The notes beneath the pieces were generated by a model that was not told where the DNA came from, made no database searches, and saw nothing but the letters and a program-made list of their open reading frames with translations. Below, piece after piece: positions 34,311-43,573 of a stretch of DNA of 64,000 nt (the first letter of the stretch is position 1; the number at the start of each line of letters is the position of its first letter). This DNA is from G963667675 sp965197565 (GTDB lineage: Bacteria > Chloroflexota > Dehalococcoidia > Lucifugimonadales > UBA3495). The stretch lies in contig CBDANK010000003.1 in the NCBI GenBank assembly GCA_965197565.1, positions 1,054,001 to 1,118,000 on the forward strand, in the 5' to 3' direction. Both the position numbers and the translations under genes were made by a program.

Positions 34311-35435
34311 ATGCAATTTGGCTTGTTACAGACTGGCGCCTCACCCCCGGGGCAGTACAACTACTATCACCGTTACAAGGACCTGATCGACGAAGCGGTC
34401 CTAGCGGACCGAATGGGGTTCGATTTCTGGGGTCCCGCGGAGCAGCACTTTGGAACATCCGTCACTATCTCCTCTCCCGAGGTGGTCTTCCCCTACGTGG
34501 CGGCCCGCACGAGCAGGATACGGTTTCGGGCCCTGGTAACGCTCCTGCCCTTCGCCTTTAATCATCCCATCAGAGTGGCGGAACAAATATCGACCCTGGA
34601 TATTCTGTCGGACGGCCGGGCTGAGCTGGGAGTAGGCAGGGGCAACACCATCGCGGAGATTGAAGGCTTCGGTATATCTTTCGACGACACGCGGCCACAA
34701 ATGTGGGAGGCTATGGAGGTTATCGAAAAGGCCCTGACCTTGGATGAGTTTGAGCATCATGGAGAGCTTCTGGACCTCCCCCGCCGCCGGCTGGTCCCCA
34801 AACCTTTGCAAACTCCTCACCCCCCTATCTATATGGCCGCGTCTGGCTTGCCCACTTGCCGCGCCGCCGGCGAACTGGGTGTCGGCGCCATGATGTTTGA
34901 CTTGTGGGTGGGCTGGGACTACTTCCAACAGCAAATTGACGCCTATAAGACAGGGCTGGCCGCGGCCAACCCGCTATGCGGCCAGGTCAATAGTACCCTG
35001 AGCGTTCTCTCGCTAAGCGCCTACTGCGCCAGCACATGGGAAGAGGCTAAAGAAGAAGCCGGAGGCTGGATGATGCGCCAGCATCGGAACGTTACCGTCG
35101 GACACACCGCACTAGCGAAACGCTCGCCGGACTACGGGTATATGGGCAAAATGGCCGACCTGGAGAAGCACGTGGGCGACCTGGATTTCATCAAAGAGAA
35201 CAGTCCGACCGGTCTGATAGGCACTCCGGACGACTTTATCGAGCGTATTCAGAAGCTGGAAAAGATGGGAGTTGACGAGGTAATCCTGCTCATAGACAGC
35301 GTGGGCCATGAGAAGATTATGAAGTCAATCGACCTTATCGGCAGGTACGTCATCCCCGAGTTCAAGAGCCCGCAGTCCATCTTCCGCGGCGACCCGGTGC
35401 GGGACGCGCCCTTGCCTGAACCGGTGGTCCGATAA
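34311..35435 (+). CDS. LLM-class monooxygenase, tandem paralogue 3
   Basis: 374 residues, same layout as paralogues 1 and 2, with FWGPAEQHFGTSVTISSPEV and VGWDYFQQQIDAYKTG as characteristic differences. The differences among the three copies cluster in loops near the N-terminal and central barrel ends, which line the substrate pocket in LLM enzymes. GGAGG precedes the ATG. The leader contains a dispersed repeat. A strong hairpin follows six bases after the stop. Confidence 0.9.
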   Translation: MQFGLLQTGASPPGQYNYYHRYKDLIDEAVLADRMGFDFWGPAEQHFGTSVTISSPEVVFPYVAARTSRIRFRALVTLLPFAFNHPIRVAEQISTLDILSDGRAELGVGRGNTIAEIEGFGISFDDTRPQMWEAMEVIEKALTLDEFEHHGELLDLPRRRLVPKPLQTPHPPIYMAASGLPTCRAAGELGVGAMMFDLWVGWDYFQQQIDAYKTGLAAANPLCGQVNSTLSVLSLSAYCASTWEEAKEEAGGWMMRQHRNVTVGHTALAKRSPDYGYMGKMADLEKHVGDLDFIKENSPTGLIGTPDDFIERIQKLEKMGVDEVILLIDSVGHEKIMKSIDLIGRYVIPEFKSPQSIFRGDPVRDAPLPEPVVR

Positions 35436-35441
35436 CCAAGA

Positions 35442-35473
35442 ACGCTGGCCTGAGTGAAGACTCAGGCCAGCGT
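35442..35473. terminator. Strong stem-loop terminator after the LLM array
   Basis: A perfect 14-base-pair stem (ACGCTGGCCTGAGT / ACTCAGGCCAGCGT) with a GAAG loop, between the convergent LLM array and the sdh operon. No long T-run follows on either strand, so a bidirectional or intrinsic-like terminator is inferred from structure and position. Confidence 0.75.
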
Positions 35474-35501
35474 CTGTCCTCTAGCTTGCCAGAGCGACCG
35501 G

Positions 35502-36383
35502 CTAGGTCCTGATCGACTCCAGCTTTTTAACCACTTCTTCCGTAGAGACGATGTGGCGGTGCAAGTTCATCTCCTTGGGACTAAAGCCCAAGGCCAACCC
35601 CACCAGTTGGGGAAGGTGCAGGATGGGCATATCGATTCTTGCCTCTTTGTGCCGCTCGGCGTCGGCTTGCTTCCCGTCCAACTCCAGGTGGCACAAGGGG
35701 CAGGGAGTGACCATACAGTCGGCGCCCTTTTGCCGGGCTTCCAGAGTATGGGTGCCGCACATCTCCAGGGAGTTCTCTTCATTAGCCGATAAGATGGGGA
35801 AACCGCAGCACTTGCCCTTGCCGGAGATGGTGGTTACCTCACCGCCCAGAGTCTCTATGGTGCTCTCCAACACTGTCTTGCGCCGCTCCCAACCCTTGGG
35901 GATCATCAACTCCGGAGGACGGCGCAAATAGCAGCCGTAGAAGGGAGCTACTTGAAGCCCCGTCAGAGGCCGCACAATCAGTTCCTTCAGGTTCTCCAGG
36001 CCGTACTCCTCGTCCAACACCCAGAGAAAATGCTTGATCTCCACAGTGCCCTTGTACTCCAGTCCTTCCGAGGCCAGGTATTCCCGGTTGATCTGCGCCA
36101 GGTATTCGGGGTTGGACTTGAGCCGGTGGTTGGCCTGAGTGAACACTCCCTGACAGGTGCTGCAGATGGTCATCATGGTCATGCCCATCCGTTCGACCTT
36201 GGCCAGGGTGCGGGCGTTGATGGGGTCGGAAACTTCTTGGCTAAGGCAGCCGGCCCCACTGCAGCCAACGTCGGTCAACTCTGCCAACTCTATGTTCAGC
36301 TTGGCGCACACTTTCACCGCTGCGGGGTATAGCTCGGGGCAACCCCCTTTGGAAACGCAACCGGGATAAAACGCGTAAGCCAT
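35502..36383 (-). CDS. HdrB-like CCG-domain subunit (SdhE/TfrB type) of succinate dehydrogenase
   Basis: 293 residues with two cysteine-rich CCG domains. The first has FYPGCVSKGGCPELY and DVGCSGAGCLS; the second has YGCYLRRP, KGKCCGFPILS and TPCPLCHLELDG. These bind an unusual iron-sulfur cluster in HdrB and in the membrane-associating subunit of non-classical succinate:quinone reductases. It replaces the usual SdhC/SdhD membrane anchor. No membrane helix is seen. Start overlaps the sdhB stop by one base. Alternative role: heterodisulfide or thiol:fumarate reductase subunit. Confidence 0.8.
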   Translation of the reverse strand: MAYAFYPGCVSKGGCPELYPAAVKVCAKLNIELAELTDVGCSGAGCLSQEVSDPINARTLAKVERMGMTMMTICSTCQGVFTQANHRLKSNPEYLAQINREYLASEGLEYKGTVEIKHFLWVLDEEYGLENLKELIVRPLTGLQVAPFYGCYLRRPPELMIPKGWERRKTVLESTIETLGGEVTTISGKGKCCGFPILSANEENSLEMCGTHTLEARQKGADCMVTPCPLCHLELDGKQADAERHKEARIDMPILHLPQLVGLALGFSPKEMNLHRHIVSTEEVVKKLESIRT

Positions 36384-37342
36384 TATTTTTTACCCTCCCA
36401 TTTTTGGAAAATGCTCTTAATTTTGTCGGCCCCAGGCCTCTTGGGATGGAGGAAGTAGGGCTTGGGCAGTTTACCTCGTTTTAGTGCCTTCAACCCCAAG
36501 GGCAACTGCTTGAGTTGGGCCTTGATGTTGGCAAACCCTCCCTCGGTATCTATAGCCAATCGGGTCTCGTCCAACCAACCGGCGTTCTTAACCGAGGCGG
36601 CGAAGCTCTTGTAGTGGTCGCGGACCCTGGGGCTGCCGGCTCCTATTTTAATAGCCCGGTTGCGCAGAGCGAATATTCGCTCGGTAGGGTCAATGCCCTT
36701 GGGGCAGTGCTCGGTAGCCTCGAAACAGTGGCAGCAGTCCCACACTCCGTCCGCCCCGCTGAGCTTATGCAGCCGCTCCTCGGTCCTGCTGTCCCGGGGG
36801 TCGGCGACGACGCGGTAGGCCTTGGTCAAGGCGGCCGGGCCCAAGAACTTGCGGTCCACTACTATGGTAGTGCATCCCTCATCGCACAGCCAGCACATGG
36901 TGCAGCTCATGACTTTGCGGAGGTCTTGTATTACCTCGTTTGGCACCATGTGCTCCTTTTGAGGCAGGGGCTCGCTGGGCTCGATCCAGGGTTCCACCGC
37001 TTGGTACTTGTCGTAGACCATGGCCCCCATGTCGAACATCATGTCCTTGGCCACGTTAATAATCCGGACCGGCTCGATGGTGATCTGATCATCTCGCAAC
37101 GCTTGAGTCACACTGGTGCAGCAAGCAATGCGGTTGCGGCGGCTGATGCGCATAGTACAATCGCCGCAGAAGCCGCTGCGGCAAGTGCCCCGGAAGGCCA
37201 GAGTGCTATCCTGTTCCTCCCTTATGCGCATCAGGGCGTCCAGCACCGAGGCGTCTTCCTCTATATCCAAAGTATAAGCCTGCATATGGCTTTGGCCATC
37301 GGTGGACGGGTCGTACCGGCGTACCTTGAAGTTAAATTCCAT
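36383..37342 (-). CDS. sdhB: Succinate dehydrogenase/fumarate reductase iron-sulfur subunit
   Basis: About 319 residues from ATG 37342 (MEFNFKVRRYDPSTDG). This start overlaps the sdhA stop by one base in TGATG; the longer frame from 37444 is rejected. Plant-type [2Fe-2S] ligands are in FRGTCRSGFCGDCTMR. The second cluster region has MSCTMCWLCDEGC and VWDCCHCFEATEHCPKGIDP. The C-terminal extension is rich in basic residues. It transfers electrons from the flavoprotein to the HdrB-like subunit. Confidence 0.88.
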   Translation of the reverse strand: MEFNFKVRRYDPSTDGQSHMQAYTLDIEEDASVLDALMRIREEQDSTLAFRGTCRSGFCGDCTMRISRRNRIACCTSVTQALRDDQITIEPVRIINVAKDMMFDMGAMVYDKYQAVEPWIEPSEPLPQKEHMVPNEVIQDLRKVMSCTMCWLCDEGCTTIVVDRKFLGPAALTKAYRVVADPRDSRTEERLHKLSGADGVWDCCHCFEATEHCPKGIDPTERIFALRNRAIKIGAGSPRVRDHYKSFAASVKNAGWLDETRLAIDTEGGFANIKAQLKQLPLGLKALKRGKLPKPYFLHPKRPGADKIKSIFQKWEGKK

Positions 37343-39015
37343 CAGTAGGCCCTCCTTTGCGGCTGCCACTGGGTAATTACCACCGGTTTGTGGGTTAGTG
37401 CCGGTTCTTCCGGTGTATAGGAAGCTATGGTGTGTTGCAACCAACTGTTGTCGTCACGCTCTGGGAAATCGGTCCGGTGGTGGGCCCCGCGGCTCTCTTC
37501 CCGGGCCAAGGCGCTGGTGACGATAACCTGGGCCACCTCGAGCATGTTTCCCAACTCCACAAGTGACGACAGGGACGGATTGTAGGCCCCCTCGGTGCTG
37601 GCAACAGCCACTCCCCCATACCGGGCTCTCAACTCGTTTACCTTGTCCAAGGCCTCCCGTAGCCCCGGCCCGTCGCGGTACACCCCTACTTTCTCATGCA
37701 TCGCGGCGGCCAGTTCACGACGGACCGAGCCAAGGGAGTCCTCTCCTCCGGTCCTAGCACCCATCGCTTGGAGCCGTTTCTCTTCTTCCAGCACCAGAGA
37801 TTGGGAACCCCTGTCTAGCGAAGCTGTCTTGGCGTAGGCCGCTGCCGCTTCTCCGGCCCTTCTACCAAAAACAGCAAACTCCAGAAGAGAGTTGCCGCCC
37901 AAGCGGTTGGCCCCGTGTACCCCGGCGCAAGCGCACTCTCCAGCGGCGTACAAGCCCGGCATGGAAGTCGAGCCCTGCATGTCTACTTGTATGCCGCCGA
38001 TTGGCCGGTGCATTGCTGGTTGGACCGGCACCAGTTGCCGTTTGGGGTCAATGCCAGCCATTCTCTTGGCCAAAAGCTGAGTTTCGGGCAGCAAGTCATC
38101 CATGAGCGCCCCATCGAGATGCTGGAAGTCGAGGAAAACGCAGCCATCTTCGCCTCTTCCAGCGCCGATCTCCATGGCAACGGCCCGGCTGCACAAGTCC
38201 CGTGGGGCCAATTCCCCCGCTCCGGGGGCGTAGGACGCCATAAACCTATCGCCGTCCTTATTCACCAGAAGGGCGCCCTGTCCCCGCGCCGCCTCGGTCA
38301 CCACTAAACCCTTCCCTTTCAGAGTGGTGGGATGGTACTGGACCATTTCCATATCCATTAGCGGCACGCCGGCGCGATAGGCCATTGCCACGCCATCGGC
38401 GGTGGCGGAAAAAGCGGAGGTGCTTGGCTGGTACATACGTCCCAAGCCGCCGGTGGCTAGGACCACCGCCTTGGCATACAGGGGCTGCAGCCTGCCTGAA
38501 GATAGCTCCTGGGCCATTACTCCCCGGCACGTACCGTCTTCCACCAATAGCGAAGTAACGAACCACTCGTTGTAGGTCTGGACTTGCCGCCGTAAAAGCT
38601 GCTCGTACAGCACTTGAAGAATGATGTGGCCTGCGGAATCGCCGACGTAGCAAGTCCTGGGGCTGGAAGACGCCGGGAAGGGCATGACATCGATGCCGCC
38701 CTGACCGTTGCGGCTGAAAATAACCCCCAAGTGTTCCAGCCGGATAACATCGTCGATGCCCTCCTGGCAGAGGACTTCCACTGCGTCTTGGTCCGCCAGG
38801 TAATCACCGGCCTTAATTGTGTCATTGGCGTGGGACTGCCACGAGTCCTCGGCGCCGAGGGCCGCGTTGATACCGCTGTGGGAACCCGACGAATGACTTC
38901 TGAGGGGATAGACCTTGGATACCAGGGCCGCATCCACTCCGGCGGTCTTGGCCGCAATGGCGGCGCGCATGCCGGAGAAGCCGCCTCCCACCACCAATAC
39001 GTCGTGATCGGGCAT
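37342..39015 (-). CDS. sdhA: Succinate dehydrogenase/fumarate reductase flavoprotein subunit
   Basis: 557 residues. FAD-binding GxGxxG-like VLVVGGGFSGMRAA opens the chain. RSHSSGSHSGINAALG has the histidine expected to attach FAD covalently. The substrate-site segments are MVQYHPTTLKGKG, FMASYAPGAGELAPRDLCSRA (catalytic Arg), HRPIGGIQVD and CACAGVHGANRLGGNSLLE. The operon order is sdhA-sdhB-sdhE with one-base overlaps. Oxidises succinate or reduces fumarate; direction cannot be read from sequence. Confidence 0.92.
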   Translation of the reverse strand: MPDHDVLVVGGGFSGMRAAIAAKTAGVDAALVSKVYPLRSHSSGSHSGINAALGAEDSWQSHANDTIKAGDYLADQDAVEVLCQEGIDDVIRLEHLGVIFSRNGQGGIDVMPFPASSSPRTCYVGDSAGHIILQVLYEQLLRRQVQTYNEWFVTSLLVEDGTCRGVMAQELSSGRLQPLYAKAVVLATGGLGRMYQPSTSAFSATADGVAMAYRAGVPLMDMEMVQYHPTTLKGKGLVVTEAARGQGALLVNKDGDRFMASYAPGAGELAPRDLCSRAVAMEIGAGRGEDGCVFLDFQHLDGALMDDLLPETQLLAKRMAGIDPKRQLVPVQPAMHRPIGGIQVDMQGSTSMPGLYAAGECACAGVHGANRLGGNSLLEFAVFGRRAGEAAAAYAKTASLDRGSQSLVLEEEKRLQAMGARTGGEDSLGSVRRELAAAMHEKVGVYRDGPGLREALDKVNELRARYGGVAVASTEGAYNPSLSSLVELGNMLEVAQVIVTSALAREESRGAHHRTDFPERDDNSWLQHTIASYTPEEPALTHKPVVITQWQPQRRAY

Positions 39016-39531
39016 ATCAAGCTCGCTTGTAAAATACTAGAACACCGGAGTAGCCTCCGGTCCGCATAATTATAGGTTCAGCTAAAACCTGCGTCAATAA
39101 ACCCGGAAATCCTGGCCGGTCTTTCCAAAGTCTCTCATTGTCACCCCCCGGCCTATGCCGGGGCAGGCTCTGAGCCACTCTGTCATGTCACCCCGAGCCA
39201 CTCTCATGTCACCCCGAGCGGAGCGAGGGGTCTAAAGACCTTGACTGCATTCTCTTTCTTAGGTACTCGGACCAGGTTCTTGCTGCAAGTTTAGATTCTT
39301 CGCCTGCGGCTCAGAATGACATCTCCCAGAATGAAAAGACCCTGCTCCAGCTATGGGTTAAGGTTGACACCCCAGATAAGCACACGTAAACTCCCAACGT
39401 GTCAGAGCGATGCGGGTTAGCCCGAAGGAAAACCCTGGGACTATGATTCTGAACGTTATTACCGAGTGTCTGAAATGCCGGGCCGGGAGAAGGCATCTCA
39501 ACCGAACGCGGCATGAAAGGGGAGTCGTCAG
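39016..39531. other. Intergenic region with dispersed repeats
   Basis: Between the divergent sdhA and kinase-like genes. Holds the repeat unit at 39135-39342 and a short direct repeat of CATGTCACCCCGAGC. No gene supported; the 67- to 112-residue minus-strand frames here look like shadow frames. Confidence 0.5.
39135..39342 (+). repeat. Dispersed REP-type repeat (full uninterrupted copy)
   Basis: Contains in order CAGGCTCTGAGCCACTCT, CACCCCGAGCGGAGCGAGGG, TCGGACCAGGTTCTTGCTG and AGATTCTTCGCCTGCGGCTC. Matches 29551-29885 in order and serves as its MITE-free reference. Confidence 0.75.
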
Positions 39532-40176
39532 TTGGTGACCGAGCCTTCGGCCCGAGCTGAGGGAGAGGGGCCTCTGGTGATCCTCTTGGGTGGAGCGCCC
39601 GGTACCGGGAAGACTACTATAGCCAACCTGTTGATGACCGAGTTGGGCCTCTCCCATCACTTGAGCACCGGATTTATCCGGGCGTCGCTTACTCATCTAC
39701 TTCCGGAAGCGGACGCCCGAATCCTCAAGCACCACACCTACGATGCTTATCAGGCCCTAGACGGCCCGGGTTCTGCTGAGGGTTCCGCAGGAGACGACAA
39801 CAGGCTGCTGCTGGAAGGCGCTATCCGGCAGTCGATGTTACTTAAGCCGGCCATCGAGTCCTGTATCAACCGGGCTGTCCAGGAAGGGATTGGTATGGTA
39901 CTGGAAGGCAGCCACTTTCTACCCGGCGTGCTTGAACCCGCCACCCTGGAAGCGTCCTTCCTTTGTATCCTGGATGTGCCGGACCGTGACGCGCTGAAGC
40001 TACGGGTTCTTAGCCCTAACCATTCTCGCCGCAGACTCTCCGATGCTCAACTGGCGCGGCTGGTCCGACTGCAGGAAGGCATCTTGGACTTGGCCCAAGT
40101 TCACGGCCAGCCTGTGGTAATCAACGAGGACCTGTCTATGGCAGTACAGCAAATCCGCGTTATGGTGGGCCAATAG
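39532..40176 (+). CDS. P-loop kinase, 2-phosphoglycerate kinase-like
   Basis: 214 residues. Walker A is LLGGAPGTGKTTIANLL. The next blocks, LGLSHHLSTGFIRASL and HHTYDAYQAL, match the nucleotide and substrate region of archaeal-type 2-phosphoglycerate kinases and related small-molecule kinases. GMVLEGSHFLPGVL follows. A zeta-toxin-like kinase is a weaker alternative; no antitoxin is adjacent. Start is TTG 39532 or GTG 39535, both behind GGGGAG. It heads a same-strand run of three genes. Confidence 0.65.
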   Translation: MVTEPSARAEGEGPLVILLGGAPGTGKTTIANLLMTELGLSHHLSTGFIRASLTHLLPEADARILKHHTYDAYQALDGPGSAEGSAGDDNRLLLEGAIRQSMLLKPAIESCINRAVQEGIGMVLEGSHFLPGVLEPATLEASFLCILDVPDRDALKLRVLSPNHSRRRLSDAQLARLVRLQEGILDLAQVHGQPVVINEDLSMAVQQIRVMVGQ

Positions 40177-40215
40177 ATTCCGCTTGTATATTGGGTTTAC
40201 CAGGAGGGAGTTATC

Positions 40216-41370
40216 ATGGAAGTGCAGCCCTACAACATTCAAGTGCCGGAGGAGACCCTTACCGACCTGCAAGAAAGGCTGGCCCGTACCCGCTGGCCCG
40301 ATGAGATTTCCGGGTCGGGGTGGGACTACGGGACCAACCTGGCCTACCTGAAGGAACTGGTGGACTACTGGCGAAACGGGTTCGACTGGCGGGCCCAAGA
40401 GAAACTGATCAACACATTTGCCCACTACCGCACTCAAGTCGACGGGTTGGGCATTCACTTCATCCATGAAAAAGGAACGGGGCCTAACCCTTTGCCCCTA
40501 GTGGTGACCCACGGCTGGCCCGGTACGTTCTTCGAGATGCACAAGATTCTGCCCCTCTTGACCGATCCGGGCAGTCACGGGGGGGACCCTGCCGACTCTT
40601 TCAATGTGGTGGCCCCCTCGATGCCGGGCTACGGGTTCTCGGACCATCCTAATGAGCGGGGATTGCACGTGCTGAGGGTATCTGACCTATGGACCAAGCT
40701 CATGACCGAAGGTCTGGGCTATAACCGGTTCGGGGCCCACGGCGGGGACTGGGGCGCCAGCGTTACTGCTTATCTGGGGTATGCATACCCCCAACACTTG
40801 ATTGGCATTCACCTTACGTCGATGAGCAGTCCGGCGCCTTACCTTGGCGCCGGGTCCAGGGAACTGACCGAAGCGGAGAAGGCACATCAGCAACAAAGGG
40901 CGGAATGGACTCGAGACGAGGGCGGATACGGACATATTCAAGGCACCAAGCCACAGACCCTGTCTTACGGGCTGAACGACTCCCCGGCGGGGCTGGCTGG
41001 CTGGATCGTGGAGAAGTACCGCTCTTGGAGCGATTGCGGCGGCGACGTGGAGAGCAAGTATACCAAGGACGAGCTATTAACTACCATCACCATCTACTGG
41101 GCAACCCAAACCATCAATTCTTCCACCCGCCTCTATTATGAGACCCAGAACCATCCTTGGAGAATGAATGAAGGGGAGCGCATCCAGGCTCCGGCGGCCA
41201 TGGCCTGGTTTCCCCATGAAATAAGCCCCGCGCCCCGAGAGTGGGGCGAGCGCTCCTACAATGTGCAGCGCTGGACCGAGATGCCGCGGGGAGGCCACTT
41301 TGCTGCTTTGGAAGAGCCGGAATTGCTGGTCGAGGACATCCGGGCGTTTTTCAGGACGTTGCGGAGCTAG
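40216..41370 (+). CDS. Epoxide hydrolase (EHN plus alpha/beta hydrolase)
   Basis: 384 residues. The N-terminal EHN domain (IQVPEETLTDLQERLARTRW and DYGTNLAYLKELVDYW) is followed by the alpha/beta-hydrolase core. The oxyanion motif is VTHGWPGTFFE and the nucleophile is Asp in AHGGDWGASVTAYL. The lid has the usual tyrosine region, and the catalytic histidine is in MPRGGHFAALEEPELL. It is of the microsomal/juvenile-hormone epoxide hydrolase class and converts epoxides to diols. AGGAGGGA precedes the ATG. It could act on epoxide products of the neighbouring monooxygenases. Confidence 0.92.
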   Translation: MEVQPYNIQVPEETLTDLQERLARTRWPDEISGSGWDYGTNLAYLKELVDYWRNGFDWRAQEKLINTFAHYRTQVDGLGIHFIHEKGTGPNPLPLVVTHGWPGTFFEMHKILPLLTDPGSHGGDPADSFNVVAPSMPGYGFSDHPNERGLHVLRVSDLWTKLMTEGLGYNRFGAHGGDWGASVTAYLGYAYPQHLIGIHLTSMSSPAPYLGAGSRELTEAEKAHQQQRAEWTRDEGGYGHIQGTKPQTLSYGLNDSPAGLAGWIVEKYRSWSDCGGDVESKYTKDELLTTITIYWATQTINSSTRLYYETQNHPWRMNEGERIQAPAAMAWFPHEISPAPREWGERSYNVQRWTEMPRGGHFAALEEPELLVEDIRAFFRTLRS

Positions 41371-41432
41371 TTGGGTTCGGTTCTACCCTGCCAGGCGTTT
41401 CTCGTTGAACATCGGCCCCCGGCACCGGTAAC

Positions 41433-42752
41433 ATGACATTCACCGGCCTGCTGGTCTTGGCCTCCGGCTTTTTCCTCATGACCCTTGCCGGCACTCCGGT
41501 GATCGCCCGGGGGGTGCGGGGGTTGTTGGCGGGTTACGCCGGTGTCATCTTGACCATCGGCATACTTGTCAATATGGCCTCCGGTTTCGCTCTGACCACT
41601 CACAGCCTGACTATACCTCCCATGAGGGATGACCTGGGTATCTCCTATACTCAGGTCGGACTGCTGATTACGGTGGCTGGTGCTGTCAGGTTGGCCCCTA
41701 GTTTGATCGCCGGGGCCCTGGCGCCCCGGTACGGAAGCCGCAATTTGATTGGGGTTGGAACCATCCTTTGCGGCGCATCGATGCTCCTGTTGGGGGCCGC
41801 TCCCAACTATTTCGTCGCGCTGGCGGCTACGGCCTTGATGGGGCTGGGCAGCGAGATAGGCCTGATTCCCATGATGGGCCTTGTGGCCCCCTGGTTTTCC
41901 ATTCGAACCCGGGGTGTGGTTTCGGGTGTGCTCTCTTCAGGAGGAAGTGTCGCCATCATAACCACTGGTTTGGTGGTACCACTGCTGATCGGCCAAAGTC
42001 CGGTTGAAGGCTGGCGCAACACCTGGTTCATTTTCGGTGGGTTGGTGGTAATCTGCGGAATCACTGCCCAGGGTTTCCTCCGGGACCGTCCCGAGGAAGC
42101 CTCCGGAATCCCCCTCCAGTCGGCGCCGCTCGATGGACCCCGTCCTACCTGGCCCTTGGCAGTATTCAAAAACCCTTGGGTCTGGTTGATGTCCTATTTG
42201 GCTTTGTGGGCCGGTTTTGTCAGCGGCATATTCGGCACCTTTTTCGGCGCCTATCTGACCAATGAAAATGGCGTCAGTTTTTCTGCCGCCGGCCAGCTAT
42301 TCCTGCTGGTAGGCGTGCTTAGCGTGTTGAGCGGTATCCTGTGGGGCAGAGTGTCGGACCGGTTGGGCCGGGGCCCGGCTTTCGCTCTAGCCTACTTGGT
42401 CCAGGGAATAGGATACGCATCGTTCTGGCTGGTCCCTATCACCACGGTATTTATTCTGGGTTCGATCTTAATAGGCTTGACCATTCGAGCCGGTTACACC
42501 TTGTGCGCGGCTGGCTCGGGCGACCACGTGCCGGTCAACCTGGCCGCCACCGCCTTTGGCATGATGGCCTTTGGGGCCGGCTTGGGCAGCACCCTTTCGC
42601 CCATAATAGCTGGGACTCTCGCCGATAATATTGGGATCAGATGGGTCTTTGCTCTGGGAGCCGGCGCCTCTTTGATGGGGGCGGTAGGCGCCTTGGTGCT
42701 CTCCACCTCTAGGTCCTTGGTCCAACCGATGATCGCGGTTCCGGGCGACTAG
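41433..42752 (+). CDS. MFS transporter, CynX/NimT-like
   Basis: 439 residues, about 12 membrane helices; loop 2-3 has ALAPRYGSRNLIG and the second half GRVSDRLGRGPAF, as in major facilitators. Its first 30 residues (MTFTGLLVLASGFFLMTLAG) are nearly the same as those of the 29894-31267 transporter. The two share this N-terminal hairpin but diverge elsewhere. It follows the epoxide hydrolase by 62 bases and ends overlapping a convergent methyltransferase by 4 bases. Confidence 0.88.
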   Translation: MTFTGLLVLASGFFLMTLAGTPVIARGVRGLLAGYAGVILTIGILVNMASGFALTTHSLTIPPMRDDLGISYTQVGLLITVAGAVRLAPSLIAGALAPRYGSRNLIGVGTILCGASMLLLGAAPNYFVALAATALMGLGSEIGLIPMMGLVAPWFSIRTRGVVSGVLSSGGSVAIITTGLVVPLLIGQSPVEGWRNTWFIFGGLVVICGITAQGFLRDRPEEASGIPLQSAPLDGPRPTWPLAVFKNPWVWLMSYLALWAGFVSGIFGTFFGAYLTNENGVSFSAAGQLFLLVGVLSVLSGILWGRVSDRLGRGPAFALAYLVQGIGYASFWLVPITTVFILGSILIGLTIRAGYTLCAAGSGDHVPVNLAATAFGMMAFGAGLGSTLSPIIAGTLADNIGIRWVFALGAGASLMGAVGALVLSTSRSLVQPMIAVPGD

Positions 42753-43573
42753 TTGCTGTCTGGGCGCCAGATTACTAAGCCAGGTTCCAAGGACTGGGAC
42801 CCGCGAATAACCAGGGTCCCCTCCACTTCTTCCAGCAGATTGGGCAGCATACTCTCCAGTTGGGACATTTCGGGGCTGTCCGGGGCCAGGTATAGGCGGC
42901 GGCTCAATTGCTCCAAGGCTTGCTCCTGATCGTCGAAGCCTCTTGACTGTTGGGGCGGCAACATCTCCACTTGGGCGTCGATGTCCAACTCGGCCAACAC
43001 CTCTTGAAGCTCAGGCAGACTGGGTAAGGGAAGCCGTTCCTCTCCGTGGACTCGTTTCCACAACGGGTATGTTTGAGATTGGGGAGCGGATTTGTACAAC
43101 ACCAGCAGCACGCTCTGGCGAGTGTGGGACTCTATCTTCCGAAGGAAACCCTCAATGTCTGCCACCACGTACAAAACATGGCAGCACAACACCACGTCGG
43201 CAGCCTCCACTTCGGCGTCTTCCCACTTTGCTTGCACCAATGACACGTTCTGGATAGACAAGTCGGACAATTGCTGGCTCAAGACTTGGGCCATACTGGA
43301 AGATGGTTCCACCGCGTACACATGGCGGCAATTCAGAGCCAGCGGCAAGGACAGCCTACCGCCTCCTGCGCCTACGTCCAAGAGCGTTTGATGGGCTTGC
43401 ACCTCCCGCTTTAGCCGATTCACCAAGGGGTCATCGGTGCGCCAAGGGTCGGCCTTGAACTGCTGGGCATAGGGGCGCCAATGGTCATTGGGCGGCGGCT
43501 CATGGCGTCGCATCCTCTCGGACTGTGAGTGTTCTGCCTCGACCATGTACTTCCACTGCTGGATCGCCGACAT
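42749..43573 (-). CDS. Class I SAM-dependent methyltransferase
   Basis: 274 residues. Motif I is TLLDVGAGGGRLSLPLAL, motif II is HVYAVEPSSSMAQVL, and AADVVLCCHVLYVVADI follows as motif III/post. The N-terminal part (PNDHWRPYAQQFKADPWRTDD) is typical of small-molecule methyltransferases of the Methyltransf_25/11 type. Substrate unknown. It converges on and overlaps the MFS gene by four bases. Confidence 0.85.
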   Translation of the reverse strand: MSAIQQWKYMVEAEHSQSERMRRHEPPPNDHWRPYAQQFKADPWRTDDPLVNRLKREVQAHQTLLDVGAGGGRLSLPLALNCRHVYAVEPSSSMAQVLSQQLSDLSIQNVSLVQAKWEDAEVEAADVVLCCHVLYVVADIEGFLRKIESHTRQSVLLVLYKSAPQSQTYPLWKRVHGEERLPLPSLPELQEVLAELDIDAQVEMLPPQQSRGFDDQEQALEQLSRRLYLAPDSPEMSQLESMLPNLLEEVEGTLVIRGSQSLEPGLVIWRPDSN

